A stretch of DNA of 64,000 nucleotides from positions 186,001 to 250,000 of the forward strand of contig NZ_SOZD01000006.1 in NCBI RefSeq assembly GCF_004519335.1, read 5' to 3'. The position numbers and the translations under genes are program-made. The notes below the pieces were generated by a model. It ran no database searches. It was not told the origin of the DNA and saw only the letters and a program-made list of their open reading frames with translations. Positions 1-8,762 of this stretch are shown in pieces (position 1 is the first letter of the stretch; each line of letters starts with the position of its first letter). Origin of the DNA: Jiella endophytica (GTDB taxonomy: Bacteria; Pseudomonadota; Alphaproteobacteria; Rhizobiales; Rhizobiaceae).

Positions 1-1
1 A

Positions 2-418
2 GGCGACGTGACCGCCCAGCAATGCTGGTCGGCACTGTCGGACGACCCCTCGGCTGTGCTCGTCGATGTCAGGACGGCAGCCGAGTGGACCTATGTCGGC
101 ATCCCCGACCTCTCGCCGGTCGGCAAGACGCCGGTCCTCGCCGAGTGGCAGTCCTTCCCCTCCATGGCGGTCGATCCGCACTTCGCCGAACGGGTGGCGG
201 GTGCGCTGGCCGAGGGCTCGCACGATGCGTCGAGCCGGGTCTTCCTGCTCTGCCGTTCCGGCGTGCGGTCGATCGCGGCCGCGAGAGCCCTCACCGCAGC
301 GGGCTACGAGCACTGCTTCAATGTCCTCGACGGCTTCGAGGGGCCGCCGGACGAGAACGGCCATCGCGGAACCAGGGCCGGCTGGAAAGCGGAGGATCTC
401 CCATGGCTACAGAGATGA
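2..418 (+). CDS. Rhodanese-like sulfurtransferase domain protein (5' end outside window)
   Basis: Single rhodanese domain. The reading frame is open to the window edge and the first visible residues (G-D-V-T-A-Q-Q-C-W) match the usual 'GDVTPxECW' start region of this family, so the real start is probably upstream; the GTG at base 8 is more likely an internal Val. The stretch LVDVRTAAEWTYVG is the N-terminal rhodanese signature and LLCRSGVRS is the active-site loop carrying the persulfide-forming Cys followed by Arg. Such proteins move sulfane sulfur to acceptors in the cytoplasm; the partner cannot be read from sequence. The last codons overlap the preferred dnaA start by 16 bases, so the two genes are probably co-transcribed and coupled. 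Confidence 0.85.
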   Translation, partial: GDVTAQQCWSALSDDPSAVLVDVRTAAEWTYVGIPDLSPVGKTPVLAEWQSFPSMAVDPHFAERVAGALAEGSHDASSRVFLLCRSGVRSIAAARALTAAGYEHCFNVLDGFEGPPDENGHRGTRAGWKAEDLPWLQR

Positions 419-1977
419 ACCATGCGGGGCCGGCAGCGGCAGGCAGGACGAGGATCGAGGTTTCCGGCGGATCCGCCGGAAAGGCGAAGAACAGCGGCGA
501 TTACGGGGCAGACATGACGGTTGGTGACGAGGATCGGGCCGAGGTGATCGAGCGCGTCAAGATGCGCCTCAAGGCCCAGCTCGGCCAGGACATTTTCATG
601 AGCTGGTTCCAGCGCATGAAGCTCGACAGCCTCGGCAAGGGCGTCTGTCAGGTGTCGGTGCCGACCGCCTTCCTGCGGTCCTGGATCCAGTCGCACTATC
701 AGGAGCTCTTGACCGAGATCTTCGCCGACGAGGTGCCGGGCAACCTGCGCGTCGACATCGCCGTTCGCTCGGCCGTGCGGGGCGGCGGCGTCACCATCCG
801 CTCCAGCCGCATCGGCGGCAGGGCCGAAAGCACCGCGCCGCTGGTCGCCGGCGAGGCGCGCATGGTCGAGAAGGCCGCAATGGTGGAACAGCCGCGTTCC
901 GCCGAGACGCCGCTCGCCATCTCGGGCTCGCCGGAATTCGGCTCGCCGCTCGATTCGCGCTACGTCTTCGACAGCTTCGTCGAGGGCTCGTCGAACCGCG
1001 TCGCGCTCGCCGCCGCCAAATCGGTGGCCGAGAACGGCCCGGGCTCGGTGCGCTTCAATCCGCTGTTCATCCACGCCGCCGTCGGCCTCGGCAAGACCCA
1101 TCTCCTGCAGGCGATCGCCAATGCGGCGGTGCGCCGGCCGGACCAGCCGCGGGTCGTCTATCTGACGGCGGAATATTTCATGTGGCGCTTTGCCACCGCC
1201 ATCCGCGACAACCGCGCCCTCGACCTGAAGGAGACGCTGCGCGGTATCGACATCCTGATCATCGACGACACCCAGTTCCTCCAGGGCAAGTCGATCCAGC
1301 AGGAATTCTGCCATCTCCTCAACGCGCTGATCGATTCGGCCAAGCAGGTGATCTGCGCCGCAGACCGGCCGGCGGCCGATCTCGAATCCCTCGATCCGCG
1401 GGTGCGCTCGCGGCTTGCCAACGGCATCACGCTGGAAATCGGCGTGCCGGACTATCCGATGCGCAAGGCGATCCTCGAGACCCGCGCCAGCGCCATGCGC
1501 GGCGAGGACTCGACCTTCGCCATGCCCGACCACATGATCGACACGATCGCCCGCCGCGTCGTCGGCTCGGGCCGCGACCTCGAAGGCGCCTTCAACCAGA
1601 TCGCCTTTCGCCATTCCCTCGGCCAGCCCCTGTCGGCCGAGCATCTCGAAGACCTCCTCAACCAGCTGACCCGGGCGAATGTCGAGCGCCGGGTCCGCAT
1701 CGAGGACATCCTGAAATTCGTCTCCCGGCACTACAACGTGACCCGGACCGACATCCTTTCCTCGCGCCGCACCAAGACCATCGTGCGACCCCGGCAGATC
1801 GCCATGTATCTCGCCAAGACGATGACGCCGCGCTCGCTGCCCGAGATCGGCCGGCGCTTCGGCGGCCGCGATCACACGACGGTGCTCCACGCGGTGCGCA
1901 AGATCGAGGGCGAACGCTCGCGGGACGAGACGTTCTCCAACGAGCTCGATCTCATCCGCCGGATGATCGAGGAATAG
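403..1977 (+). CDS. dnaA: Chromosomal replication initiator protein DnaA
   Basis: DnaA, the AAA+ ATPase that melts oriC. From the ATG at 403 the protein is 524 residues. Domain I (MRLKAQLGQDIFMSWF), a short linker, then the AAA+ module with Walker A VGLGKTH near residue 228 and Walker B LIIDDTQF near 286, the sensor region DPRVRSRL, and the C-terminal DNA-binding domain with the DnaA signature GRDHTTVLHAV near 489. I chose 403 because GGAGG sits 7 bases upstream; the ATG at 514 (487 residues) is the alternative and gives the more conserved N-terminus. The frame stays open upstream through the rhodanese gene but that part is not DnaA-like. No cluster of DnaA boxes is visible in the flanking gaps, so the origin is not shown here. 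Confidence 0.95.
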   Translation: MATEMNHAGPAAAGRTRIEVSGGSAGKAKNSGDYGADMTVGDEDRAEVIERVKMRLKAQLGQDIFMSWFQRMKLDSLGKGVCQVSVPTAFLRSWIQSHYQELLTEIFADEVPGNLRVDIAVRSAVRGGGVTIRSSRIGGRAESTAPLVAGEARMVEKAAMVEQPRSAETPLAISGSPEFGSPLDSRYVFDSFVEGSSNRVALAAAKSVAENGPGSVRFNPLFIHAAVGLGKTHLLQAIANAAVRRPDQPRVVYLTAEYFMWRFATAIRDNRALDLKETLRGIDILIIDDTQFLQGKSIQQEFCHLLNALIDSAKQVICAADRPAADLESLDPRVRSRLANGITLEIGVPDYPMRKAILETRASAMRGEDSTFAMPDHMIDTIARRVVGSGRDLEGAFNQIAFRHSLGQPLSAEHLEDLLNQLTRANVERRVRIEDILKFVSRHYNVTRTDILSSRRTKTIVRPRQIAMYLAKTMTPRSLPEIGRRFGGRDHTTVLHAVRKIEGERSRDETFSNELDLIRRMIEE

Positions 1978-2144
1978 GCGTTTTCCCGCCTCGCCCAGGC
2001 ACCGCTTGAATTGCCGCCCGCTCGATGCTCCGATTGGAGCCTCGCCGGGCTGCGCCGCTCTTTTCAAGCCGGCAGCTTACCCTTAAGAACATTGGTCCCG
2101 GACGCCACGTCTTCGCGCCGGGACATAATGGAACGGCAGATCTC

Positions 2145-3269
2145 ATGCGTATCATCATCGAGCGTTCGAACCTTCTGAAGTCGCTGTCGCACGTTCACCG
2201 CGTCGTCGAACGACGCAACACGATTCCGATCCTGTCGAACGTTCTGGTCCGCACCGAGGACACCGGCATGCGGCTGAAGGCGACCGACCTCGACATCGAG
2301 ATCACCGAGAACGTCCCGGCGATGGGCGAGGAGGCCGGCGCGACGACGGTTCCGGCGCATCTTCTCTACGACATCGTCCGCAAGCTGCCGGAAGGCTCCG
2401 AGGTCAAGCTGCAGACCAATGGCGAGGGAACGCAGATGAGCGTTTCCTCCGGCCGCTCGAACTTCCGCCTGCAGTGCCTGCCAGAGGCCGATTTCCCGGA
2501 CATCACCGCCGGCAGCCTCAGCCACAGCTTCTCTCTCAAGGCCTCCGAGCTGCTCGGGCTGATCGAGCGCACCCAGTTCGCGATCTCCACCGAGGAGACG
2601 CGCTACTATCTGAACGGCATCTACATCCACACCGTCGAGGCCGACGGCGACCTGTCGCTGCGCGCCGTCGCGACCGACGGCCATCGCCTTGCCCGGGCCG
2701 AGGTGAAGGCGCCGGCGGGCTCTGAGGGCATGCCGGGCATCATCGTGCCGCGCAAGACCGTCGGCGAGGTGCAGAAGCTGCTGGGCGACTGCGGCGACGA
2801 CGACACCGTGTCGGTCGAACTCTCCGATTCGAAGATCCGCTTCACCATCGGCGAGGTGGTGATGACCTCCAAGCTGATCGACGGCACTTTCCCGGACTAT
2901 CAGCGGGTGATCCCGCAGAACAACGACAAGGCCCTCACCCTCGACCGGCAGACCTTCTCGGCCGCCGTCGACCGCGTCTCGACGATTTCATCGGAGCGTG
3001 GCCGCGCGGTGAAGCTGTCGATCTCCCCCGCCCAGCTGGTGCTGACGGTGAATTCGCCGGACAGCGGCACCGCGACGGAGGAACTCGCCGTCGACTACGA
3101 CGCCGAGGACATCGAGATCGGCTTCAACGCCCGCTATCTCCTCGACATCACCAGCCAGCTCTCCGGCGAAAGCGCCGTCTTCATGCTGGCCGATCCCGGC
3201 TCGCCGACCTTGATCAGGGACGGAGGCGACGAGACGACGCTCTACGTCCTGATGCCGATGCGGGTGTGA
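2145..3269 (+). CDS. dnaN: DNA polymerase III sliding clamp, beta subunit
   Basis: 374 residues, the normal length for the beta clamp, which encircles DNA as a dimer and tethers polymerase III. The start MRIIIERSNLLKSL, followed by VVERRNTIPILSNVL, is the family N-terminus, and the end VLMPMRV matches the conserved C-terminal VMPMR. The frame is open further upstream but that extension has no clamp character, so the ATG at 2145 is used. It lies 167 bases after dnaA, and its stop overlaps the recF GTG start by four bases (GTGA), giving tight dnaN-recF coupling. Confidence 0.97.
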   Translation: MRIIIERSNLLKSLSHVHRVVERRNTIPILSNVLVRTEDTGMRLKATDLDIEITENVPAMGEEAGATTVPAHLLYDIVRKLPEGSEVKLQTNGEGTQMSVSSGRSNFRLQCLPEADFPDITAGSLSHSFSLKASELLGLIERTQFAISTEETRYYLNGIYIHTVEADGDLSLRAVATDGHRLARAEVKAPAGSEGMPGIIVPRKTVGEVQKLLGDCGDDDTVSVELSDSKIRFTIGEVVMTSKLIDGTFPDYQRVIPQNNDKALTLDRQTFSAAVDRVSTISSERGRAVKLSISPAQLVLTVNSPDSGTATEELAVDYDAEDIEIGFNARYLLDITSQLSGESAVFMLADPGSPTLIRDGGDETTLYVLMPMRV

Positions 3270-4447
3270 GCGAAGCCTCCAGGACGGCACCGGACAGCGA
3301 CGCCCCGACGACGCCTTCATCGCCGCCGCCGTCGCGGGTCACGCGGCTGCGCCTCGGCGACTTCCGCAACTATGCGACGCTGGATCTCGCCTTCGACAGC
3401 GGCTTCGTCGTCTTTCACGGCGACAATGGCGCCGGCAAGACCAACCTCCTCGAAGCCCTCTCCCTGCTCTCGCCCGGCCGCGGCATCCGCCGCGCGACCT
3501 ATGGCGAGATGGCGCGGCAGGGCGGCAGCGGCGGCTTCCTGGTGCGGGCCGGCCTTGTCTCGAACGGCAGCGAGGCGCTGATCGAATCGCGGCTTTCCCC
3601 GCCAAGCGGCGCGCCGGCCTCGCGCAATCTGAAAATCGACGAGACCGCGGCGAAGACCGCCGACGAGCTGCTCGAGACATGCCGGGTCCTGTGGCTCACC
3701 CCGGCGATGGACGGGCTGTTTACCGGCCCTTCCAGCGACCGGCGGCGCTTTCTCGACCGGATGGTGCTCGCCATCGACCCCGGCCACGGCCGGCGGGCCA
3801 GCGACTACGAGCGGGCGATGCGCTCGCGCAACCGCCTCCTGTCGGAGGACCGGACGGACGATGTCTGGCTCTCCGGTCTCGAGGCGCAGATGGCCGAACT
3901 CGGCGTCGCCATGGCGATTGCCCGCAGCGAGCTCACCCGCATGCTGACCGAAAAGATCGCCTCGGCGGCCAGCGCCAGCCCCTTCCCGCTGGCGAAGCTG
4001 GACCTGAACTCCGGCTACGAAGCGGCGGATCTTGCAAGGGCCTCGATCGAAACCGAGGAAGAGGTGCGCGCCGGGCTGAAGCGGTCGCGCGGCCTCGACC
4101 GGGCCAGCGGGCGCACCCGCGAGGGCGCTCACCGGGCGGACCTTTCGGTGTTCTTCCAGGCCAAGGACATGCCGGCGGCGCTCGCATCGACCGGCGAGCA
4201 GAAGGCGCTGCTGATCGGCCTGGTGCTGGCCCATGCGCAGCTGGTCGCCCAGCTCTCCGGCCACGCACCGATCCTGCTGCTCGACGAGGTTGCCGCCCAT
4301 CTCGACCCCGGCCGGCGCGAGGCGCTTTACGACCTCGTCGCCTCGCTCGGCGTCCAGGCCTTCATGACCGGTACCGACGCCCAGTTGTTCGAGGCACTGA
4401 CCGGCCGGGCGGACATGATCGAGGTTGCCGCCAGGAGCGGAGGATGA
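3266..4447 (+). CDS. recF: DNA replication and repair protein RecF
   Basis: 393-residue SMC-like ATPase that helps load RecA at gapped DNA. Visible motifs: LRLGDFRNY near the N-terminus, Walker A GDNGAGKTNLLE near residue 51, the signature-type STGEQKAL near 307 and Walker B ILLLDEVAAHLD near 335. The GTG start overlaps the dnaN stop. About 20 Pro/Ser/Thr-rich residues precede the first conserved strand, a modest extension relative to the family; no better start exists downstream. The stop is directly followed by the next gene's ribosome-binding site, so dnaN-recF-moeB-like form one transcription unit. Confidence 0.95.
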   Translation: MSEASRTAPDSDAPTTPSSPPPSRVTRLRLGDFRNYATLDLAFDSGFVVFHGDNGAGKTNLLEALSLLSPGRGIRRATYGEMARQGGSGGFLVRAGLVSNGSEALIESRLSPPSGAPASRNLKIDETAAKTADELLETCRVLWLTPAMDGLFTGPSSDRRRFLDRMVLAIDPGHGRRASDYERAMRSRNRLLSEDRTDDVWLSGLEAQMAELGVAMAIARSELTRMLTEKIASAASASPFPLAKLDLNSGYEAADLARASIETEEEVRAGLKRSRGLDRASGRTREGAHRADLSVFFQAKDMPAALASTGEQKALLIGLVLAHAQLVAQLSGHAPILLLDEVAAHLDPGRREALYDLVASLGVQAFMTGTDAQLFEALTGRADMIEVAARSGG

Positions 4448-4451
4448 CGAC

Positions 4452-5216
4452 ATGAGCGAGACGCCACTCCAGAGCGAAGAGATCGAGCGCTATGCCCGCC
4501 ACATCGTGCTGCCGGAAGTCGGTGGCCCGGGCCAGCAGAAGCTGAAGCGCGCCCGCGTCCTCGTCATCGGCGCCGGCGGCCTCGGCTCGCCGGTGGCCCT
4601 CTATCTTGCCGCTGCCGGCGTCGGGACGATCGGCATGGCCGACGACGACCAGGTGTCGCTGTCGAACCTGCAGCGGCAGGTGATCCACGGCACCGCCGAT
4701 GTCGGCCGCGACAAGCTGGAAAGCGCCGCGAGCCGGATCGTCGGAATCAATCCGCATGTCTCCTTCGTCCCGCATCCGCTTCGGATCGACGAAGAGAACG
4801 GCGCGGCCATCGTCGGCGGCTACGATCTCGTCATCGACGGCTCGGACAATTTTTCCACCCGCTATCTGATGGCCGATCTCTGCGAGGCTGCAAGGATCCC
4901 GCTCGTCACGGCGGCCGTCCAGCGCTTTTCCGGATCGCTCACCGTGCTCGCGCCGCATCTGACCGACGCCGAGGGCCGTTTGAACCCGCGCTATCGCGAC
5001 CTCTTTCCCGAGGCCCCGCCGCCCGGCGTCGTGCCGAGCTGCGCCGAGGCCGGGATCCTCGGCACCACCACCGGCGCCCTCGGGACGCTCGCCGCCAACG
5101 AAGCGATCAAGCTGATCTGCGGCCTCGGCGAGCCGCTGATCGGCCGGCTGTTGATGGTCGACCTGCTGGCACCGCGCTTCGAGACGATCCGCTACCGGCG
5201 ACCGAAATCCGCATAG
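4452..5216 (+). CDS. moeB: HesA/MoeB/ThiF family E1-like adenylyltransferase
   Basis: 254 residues. These enzymes adenylate the C-terminal Gly-Gly of a ubiquitin-like sulfur carrier (MoaD or ThiS) for molybdopterin or thiamine synthesis. The nucleotide-binding loop IGAGGLGSPV lies near residue 38, followed by DDDQVSLSNLQRQV and DGSDNFSTRY, all typical of MoeB/ThiF. The cysteine motif PSCAEAGILG is present, but the paired Cys residues that bind zinc in E. coli MoeB are not seen (YRDLFPE where YRCLF is common), so MoeB versus ThiF is not settled. Start at 4452 is supported by GGAGG within the recF 3' end. The link to recF is positional only. Confidence 0.8.
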   Translation: MSETPLQSEEIERYARHIVLPEVGGPGQQKLKRARVLVIGAGGLGSPVALYLAAAGVGTIGMADDDQVSLSNLQRQVIHGTADVGRDKLESAASRIVGINPHVSFVPHPLRIDEENGAAIVGGYDLVIDGSDNFSTRYLMADLCEAARIPLVTAAVQRFSGSLTVLAPHLTDAEGRLNPRYRDLFPEAPPPGVVPSCAEAGILGTTTGALGTLAANEAIKLICGLGEPLIGRLLMVDLLAPRFETIRYRRPKSA

Positions 5217-5324
5217 GGCCAAAGCTCCGGCCGGATTTGAAATCCTGCCTTGCGACCAAGATCTTCAGCCGAATTGCTGATCTCGTTTGGCAATCGTTTG
5301 CCGAAGCCGCGAGACCTCACCGCG

Positions 5325-6722
5325 TCACTCCGCCGGCAGCGCGCCATTCGCCTCGTCGGTCGCCGGCGCCACCTCCTCGGTGCCAACCGGGATCAGCAGC
5401 GACAACAGGATCGCCGACAGGCCAGACAGGGTGATCGGCGTCGCGAAGACCTGGCGGATGAAGTCCGGCAGCTGTTTCGTCGCGTCGGGAACCAGCGTCA
5501 CGCCGAGGCCGAGGCCGAAGGACACGGCCATGATGTAGGCCTTGCGCCGGTCGATCTCCTCGGTGGCGAGGATGCGGATGCCGGCGACGGCGATGGTGCC
5601 GAAGAGCACGAGCGTCGCGCCGCCGAGCACCGGCTTCGGCAGAATCAGGAAGGCGCTGCCGATGATCGGGAAGAAACCGAGCACCACCAGGATGCCGGCG
5701 ATGTAGTAGCCGACGTGGCGGCTGGCGACGCCGGTCATCTGGATGACGCCGTTGTTCTGGGAAAAGGTGGTGTTCGGAAAGGTGTTGAACGCGGCGGCAA
5801 GGCCGGAATTGATGCCGTCGGCGAGAACCCCGCCCTTGATGCGCGCAAGGTAGAGGTCGCCCTTCACAGGCTCGCCCGCGATGACCGAATTGGCGGTGAG
5901 GTCGCCGGTCGTCTCGATGGCGGTGATCAGATAGATGAAGGCGATCGGCAGGAACAGCGCGATGTCGAAGTCGATCCCGTAGCGAAACGGGATCGGCACG
6001 GCCAGGAGCGCTCCCGAGCCGAAGCTCGAAAAGTCGACCTTGCCGAGTACGAGGGCGAGGAGCAGGCCGGCGACGAGGCCGAGCATGATCGCCGAGATCC
6101 GGATCATCGGGTTGGCGTGGAACGACAGGACGAGAATCACCGCGACGACGAAGATGCCGAGGAAAAGGTTCATCGGATCGCCGAGGCTCTCGCCGGCATT
6201 GGCGCCGCCGGCAAAGTCGGTGAAGCCGACCTTCACCAGCGACAGGCCGATGACGGTGATGACGATGCCGGTCACCGTCGGGGTGATGATCCGGCCGAGC
6301 TTGCCGATGAATTGCGACAGCACGACCTCGACCAGGCAGCCGACGAGGCAGAGGCCGAAGATCATCGCCAGGATGTCTTCCGGCGAGCCGCCCCTCCCCT
6401 TCACCGCGAGCCCTGCCGCCAGCACGGCGCCGAGAAAGGCGAAGCTCGTGCCCTGCAGGCTGAGGAGGCCGGAGCCGACCGGGCCGATCCGCCGGCACTG
6501 GATGAAGGTCGCGACGCCGGAGACGAACAGCGACATGGCAATGAGATAGGGAACCTCCGAGCCGAGGCCGAGGACGCCGCCGATGATCAGCGTCGGCGTG
6601 ACGATGCCGACGATGGCGGCGAGGATGTGCTGCAGGGCGGCGAGCGCCGAAGCGCCGGGCGGCGGCACGTCGTCGAGGGCGTAGATCAGGGTGCCGACAG
6701 GGGTTGCCGTCTTTTCGCTCAT
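5325..6722 (-). CDS. NCS2 family nucleobase:cation symporter (uracil/xanthine permease type)
   Basis: 465-residue inner-membrane transporter of the NCS2 family (UraA/UacT/XanQ). The sequence is a series of hydrophobic helices with the family landmarks FIQCRRIGPVGSGL, LQGTSFAFLGA and LITAIETTGDLTAN, the last being the TM8 glutamate motif that contacts the base and proton. The start is the ATG ending at 6722, with AAGGAGAGG just upstream; a frame extension of 65 residues before it is not hydrophobic and is not used. Substrate (uracil, xanthine or urate) cannot be decided by eye. The gene is convergent with the upstream moeB-like gene and probably monocistronic. Confidence 0.88.
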   Translation of the reverse strand: MSEKTATPVGTLIYALDDVPPPGASALAALQHILAAIVGIVTPTLIIGGVLGLGSEVPYLIAMSLFVSGVATFIQCRRIGPVGSGLLSLQGTSFAFLGAVLAAGLAVKGRGGSPEDILAMIFGLCLVGCLVEVVLSQFIGKLGRIITPTVTGIVITVIGLSLVKVGFTDFAGGANAGESLGDPMNLFLGIFVVAVILVLSFHANPMIRISAIMLGLVAGLLLALVLGKVDFSSFGSGALLAVPIPFRYGIDFDIALFLPIAFIYLITAIETTGDLTANSVIAGEPVKGDLYLARIKGGVLADGINSGLAAAFNTFPNTTFSQNNGVIQMTGVASRHVGYYIAGILVVLGFFPIIGSAFLILPKPVLGGATLVLFGTIAVAGIRILATEEIDRRKAYIMAVSFGLGLGVTLVPDATKQLPDFIRQVFATPITLSGLSAILLSLLIPVGTEEVAPATDEANGALPAE

Positions 6723-7080
6723 TGCGCCTCTCCTTGCGTCATCGCACCGGAGAGCCGAGCGATCCGGCCGCATTTCCCGTGCCTGGCGAAAGATCAAGCA
6801 GGAAGCGTACCAGTTCCCGACTGCGTCAGTCCGAAAAATCGCAATCGATTTCCGGAGAGCGCGATAAGTCGATGGGGTGAGTGACAGCGTCATCTCCAGC
6901 GCCCCGGGCAGACGCACCGCGCTCAGCGGAGAAATGCCGGCGAGACCCCGGATACAGATCGCAGGACCATCACGACCACCGATCGGGACCGCACAGGAAA
7001 ACGCCCCCGGGAATGGACCCGGAGGCGTCGACGGTTCATCTCGGCAGCCGCCTCAGGCGGCTTGCAATGTGCGTGCCTCG
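6723..7080. other. Intergenic, no gene; holds the hsp20 terminator
   Basis: About 358 bases between the permease start and the hsp20 stop, both on the minus strand. Apart from the hairpin terminator at 7002-7027 and the permease ribosome-binding site, I see no gene or RNA. A short open frame reading rightward here is antisense to hsp20. Confidence 0.6.
6998..7027 (-). terminator. Rho-independent terminator of hsp20
   Basis: On the minus strand CGCCTCCGGG is followed by a six-base loop and CCCGGGGGCG, then TTTT. The stem is ten pairs with one mismatch. It sits about 55 bases after the hsp20 stop codon. Confidence 0.75.
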
Positions 7081-7548
7081 TCAGGCGGCCGCAGCCTCGA
7101 TCTGCTTCTCGTTGCCGTTGCCGGCAGCGGTGGCGATCTCGATCTTGCGGGGCTTCATCGCCTCGGGAATGACGCGCACGAGATCGATGTGGAGCAGGCC
7201 GTTCTTGAGGCTCGCGCCCTTCACCTCGACATGTTCGGCAAGCTGGAAGCGGCGCTCGAAGGCGCGCCCGGCAATGCCGCGATAGAGGGTCTCGGTGGAG
7301 CCGTCCTCCTTCTCGACTTTCTCGCCCTTGACGGTCAGCGTGTTCTCACGCGACTCGATCGAGAGCTCGGTTTCGTCGAAGCCGGCCACCGCCATGGTGA
7401 CGCGATAGGCGTTCTCGCCGGTGCGCTCGATGTTGTAGGGCGGATAGGTCTGGCCGTTGTCCGGCTGGGACAGCCCGTCGAGCATCGAGACGAGCCTGTC
7501 GAAACCGACGGTGGAACGATAGAGGGGGGCAAAGTCGACGTGACGCAT
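7081..7548 (-). CDS. Small heat-shock protein, Hsp20/IbpA family
   Basis: 155-residue alpha-crystallin-type chaperone that holds unfolded proteins for DnaK/ClpB. The start MRHVDFAPLYRSTVGFDRL is the classic rhizobial IbpA N-terminus. The alpha-crystallin domain runs from about residue 38 (YNIERTGENAYRV) to 130, with the ring motif ELSIES and the C-terminal PRKIEI standing where the I-x-I anchor lies. I use the ATG at 7548 since GGAG lies at the right distance; two upstream in-frame ATGs fall inside the leader hairpin. A sigma-32-like promoter and a ROSE-like leader precede it, so expression is expected to rise with heat at both transcription and translation. Confidence 0.95.
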   Translation of the reverse strand: MRHVDFAPLYRSTVGFDRLVSMLDGLSQPDNGQTYPPYNIERTGENAYRVTMAVAGFDETELSIESRENTLTVKGEKVEKEDGSTETLYRGIAGRAFERRFQLAEHVEVKGASLKNGLLHIDLVRVIPEAMKPRKIEIATAAGNGNEKQIEAAAA

Positions 7549-7641
7549 GATGTTCTCCATTTGAGCAACAAGTTTCGTCCTTGACCGATCAAGCAACCCG
7601 ACTGGCGTTGCTTCGGTCTAGCGGCCCTTTCCAGCGGCCGC
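7549..7641 (-). promoter_or_regulatory. ROSE-like RNA thermometer in the hsp20 leader
   Basis: The minus-strand leader folds into three consecutive hairpins: 7641-7621 (GCGGCC/GGCCGC), 7618-7583 (GACCG plus AAGCAAC pairing with GTTGCTT plus CGGTC), and 7569-7552, where GTTGCTC pairs imperfectly with GGAGAAC across a four-base loop. The last hairpin covers the Shine-Dalgarno GGAG using a TTGCT strand with a G opposite G, the hallmark of ROSE elements of rhizobial small heat-shock genes. Heat would open this weak helix and free the ribosome-binding site. The assignment rests on hand folding. Confidence 0.8.
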
Positions 7642-7648
7642 CCTCCTG

Positions 7649-7677
7649 ATCTGGGAGCCCCTGTTCGGCGCTTCAAG
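7649..7677 (-). promoter_or_regulatory. Sigma-32 (RpoH)-type promoter of hsp20
   Basis: On the minus strand CTTGAAG (7677-7671) is followed after 15 bases by CCCAGAT (7655-7649), close to the RpoH pattern CTTGAA-N13-17-CCCCATNT. Transcription would start just ahead of the first ROSE hairpin. Confidence 0.65.
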
Positions 7678-8169
7678 AGTGCCTCAAGGGTCCCCAAGCA
7701 AAAATTTTTGGGTTGCTGGGACGGACTGGCGTGGCAACTGGCGCTGCGGCTCGCGCGAGCTGTGCCGACCACTCGCCAGCTGCCGCGCCCGGGCCCGCCA
7801 CTGCCGATTTACCAGTTCTGCCCGCGGTCGCCGGTCGCCGAGAAGGTGACCATCGGACGGCAAAATAGTCTGAACGACAGATGAATGGCGGCTTCCGGCC
7901 GCGTTCAGGAGACCTTTGGCAGGATGTGCGTCATGGAGCAGATCGGGTCCCGGCGATCCAGAAGCCGCCTCGTTCGCTCCGCCGCCCGTCTTCGATGTTG
8001 CGTTCGGCGGTTTCGAAACGGTCGCAGTGTCCCGTCCCTTCCACTGTGGCCGCTGGACCGGGAGTTCTGAGACGGGGCTCCCGGTCTCTTTTTTCAAAGA
8101 GATCTTGTCGGTGCGACGCGTCTGCGCACATGGACGGCCGCGCCGGTGCGCCGGGCCCTTCGACGCGCG
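7678..8169. other. Intergenic, no supported gene
   Basis: About 490 bases between the hsp20 promoter and the lapA stop. Short frames exist on both strands but none has a ribosome-binding site or recognisable protein character. A perfect palindrome CAAAAATTTTTG lies near 7699-7710, upstream of the hsp20 promoter. Confidence 0.5.
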
Positions 8170-8547
8170 TCAGGCTGCCCGCGCCACCGGTGCGAGCGCC
8201 CGCGATCCTTCACCCGCGGCCGTCGCCGCCCGATCCTCTTCCAGCATCCGGATGCGCTCGTCCTGCTTGGCCATCTCGCGCTCCAGGCGCTCGATCTCGT
8301 GCTTGCGCTTGTAGGACGCGCGGCGATGGTGCGCCTGGGTCAGGAAGGTCCCGATCCCGCCGAGAATGACGCCGGCGAGGACCGCGCACATCAGGAGGAT
8401 CGACAGGGAGGCTTCGAAGCTCAGCTGCGGGATGCTGCCGAAGGGGTCGAGACTGACGGTGACGTCGCCGCGATTGACCACCATGAAGACGACCAGCACC
8501 ACGGCGATCGGCAGGAGGATGAGGGCGGCGATGATTTTGGCGATCAT
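8170..8547 (-). CDS. LapA/DUF1049-domain inner-membrane protein
   Basis: 125 residues: an N-terminal hydrophobic helix (about 3-22), a short periplasmic stretch containing NRGDVTVSLDPFG, which is the DUF1049 landmark, a second hydrophobic helix (about 45-68), then a charged helix (KRKHEIERLEREMAKQDERIR) likely to form a coiled coil in the cytoplasm. In E. coli the LapA/LapB pair tunes LpxC turnover and LPS synthesis. Its place directly after ihfB is the usual alphaproteobacterial arrangement. The start at 8547 is chosen because the two-helix unit begins there; the ribosome-binding site is weak. Confidence 0.82.
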   Translation of the reverse strand: MIAKIIAALILLPIAVVLVVFMVVNRGDVTVSLDPFGSIPQLSFEASLSILLMCAVLAGVILGGIGTFLTQAHHRRASYKRKHEIERLEREMAKQDERIRMLEEDRAATAAGEGSRALAPVARAA

Positions 8548-8762
8548 GTCACTTCGTCCAGGCTCTTGGCGAGAAGCCCCGTCTGTCGCCCGGCGCGGAA
8601 GGCACCCCGGCGGCCGACGGAAAGGCGCCCTCGCCCGTTTCATCGATTCTCGCGTCGCGAGTTCGCATCAAGCCATAAGATGGCATGAGCGGGGGCCGCG
8701 TCAACGCGGCAGCGCGGTGGTTCGCCGGCACGACGCGTCAGCGCCTGCAACCCGTCGCGTGC

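Noticed and set aside
1978-2144. Possible oriC between dnaA and dnaN
   Set aside because: No cluster of TTATCCACA-like boxes and no AT-rich unwinding region in the gap; origins in this group are often elsewhere.
5250-6884. 544-codon open frame on the plus strand
   Set aside because: Antisense to the NCS2 permease; product is Arg/Asp/Glu-rich filler without hydrophobic core or start signals.
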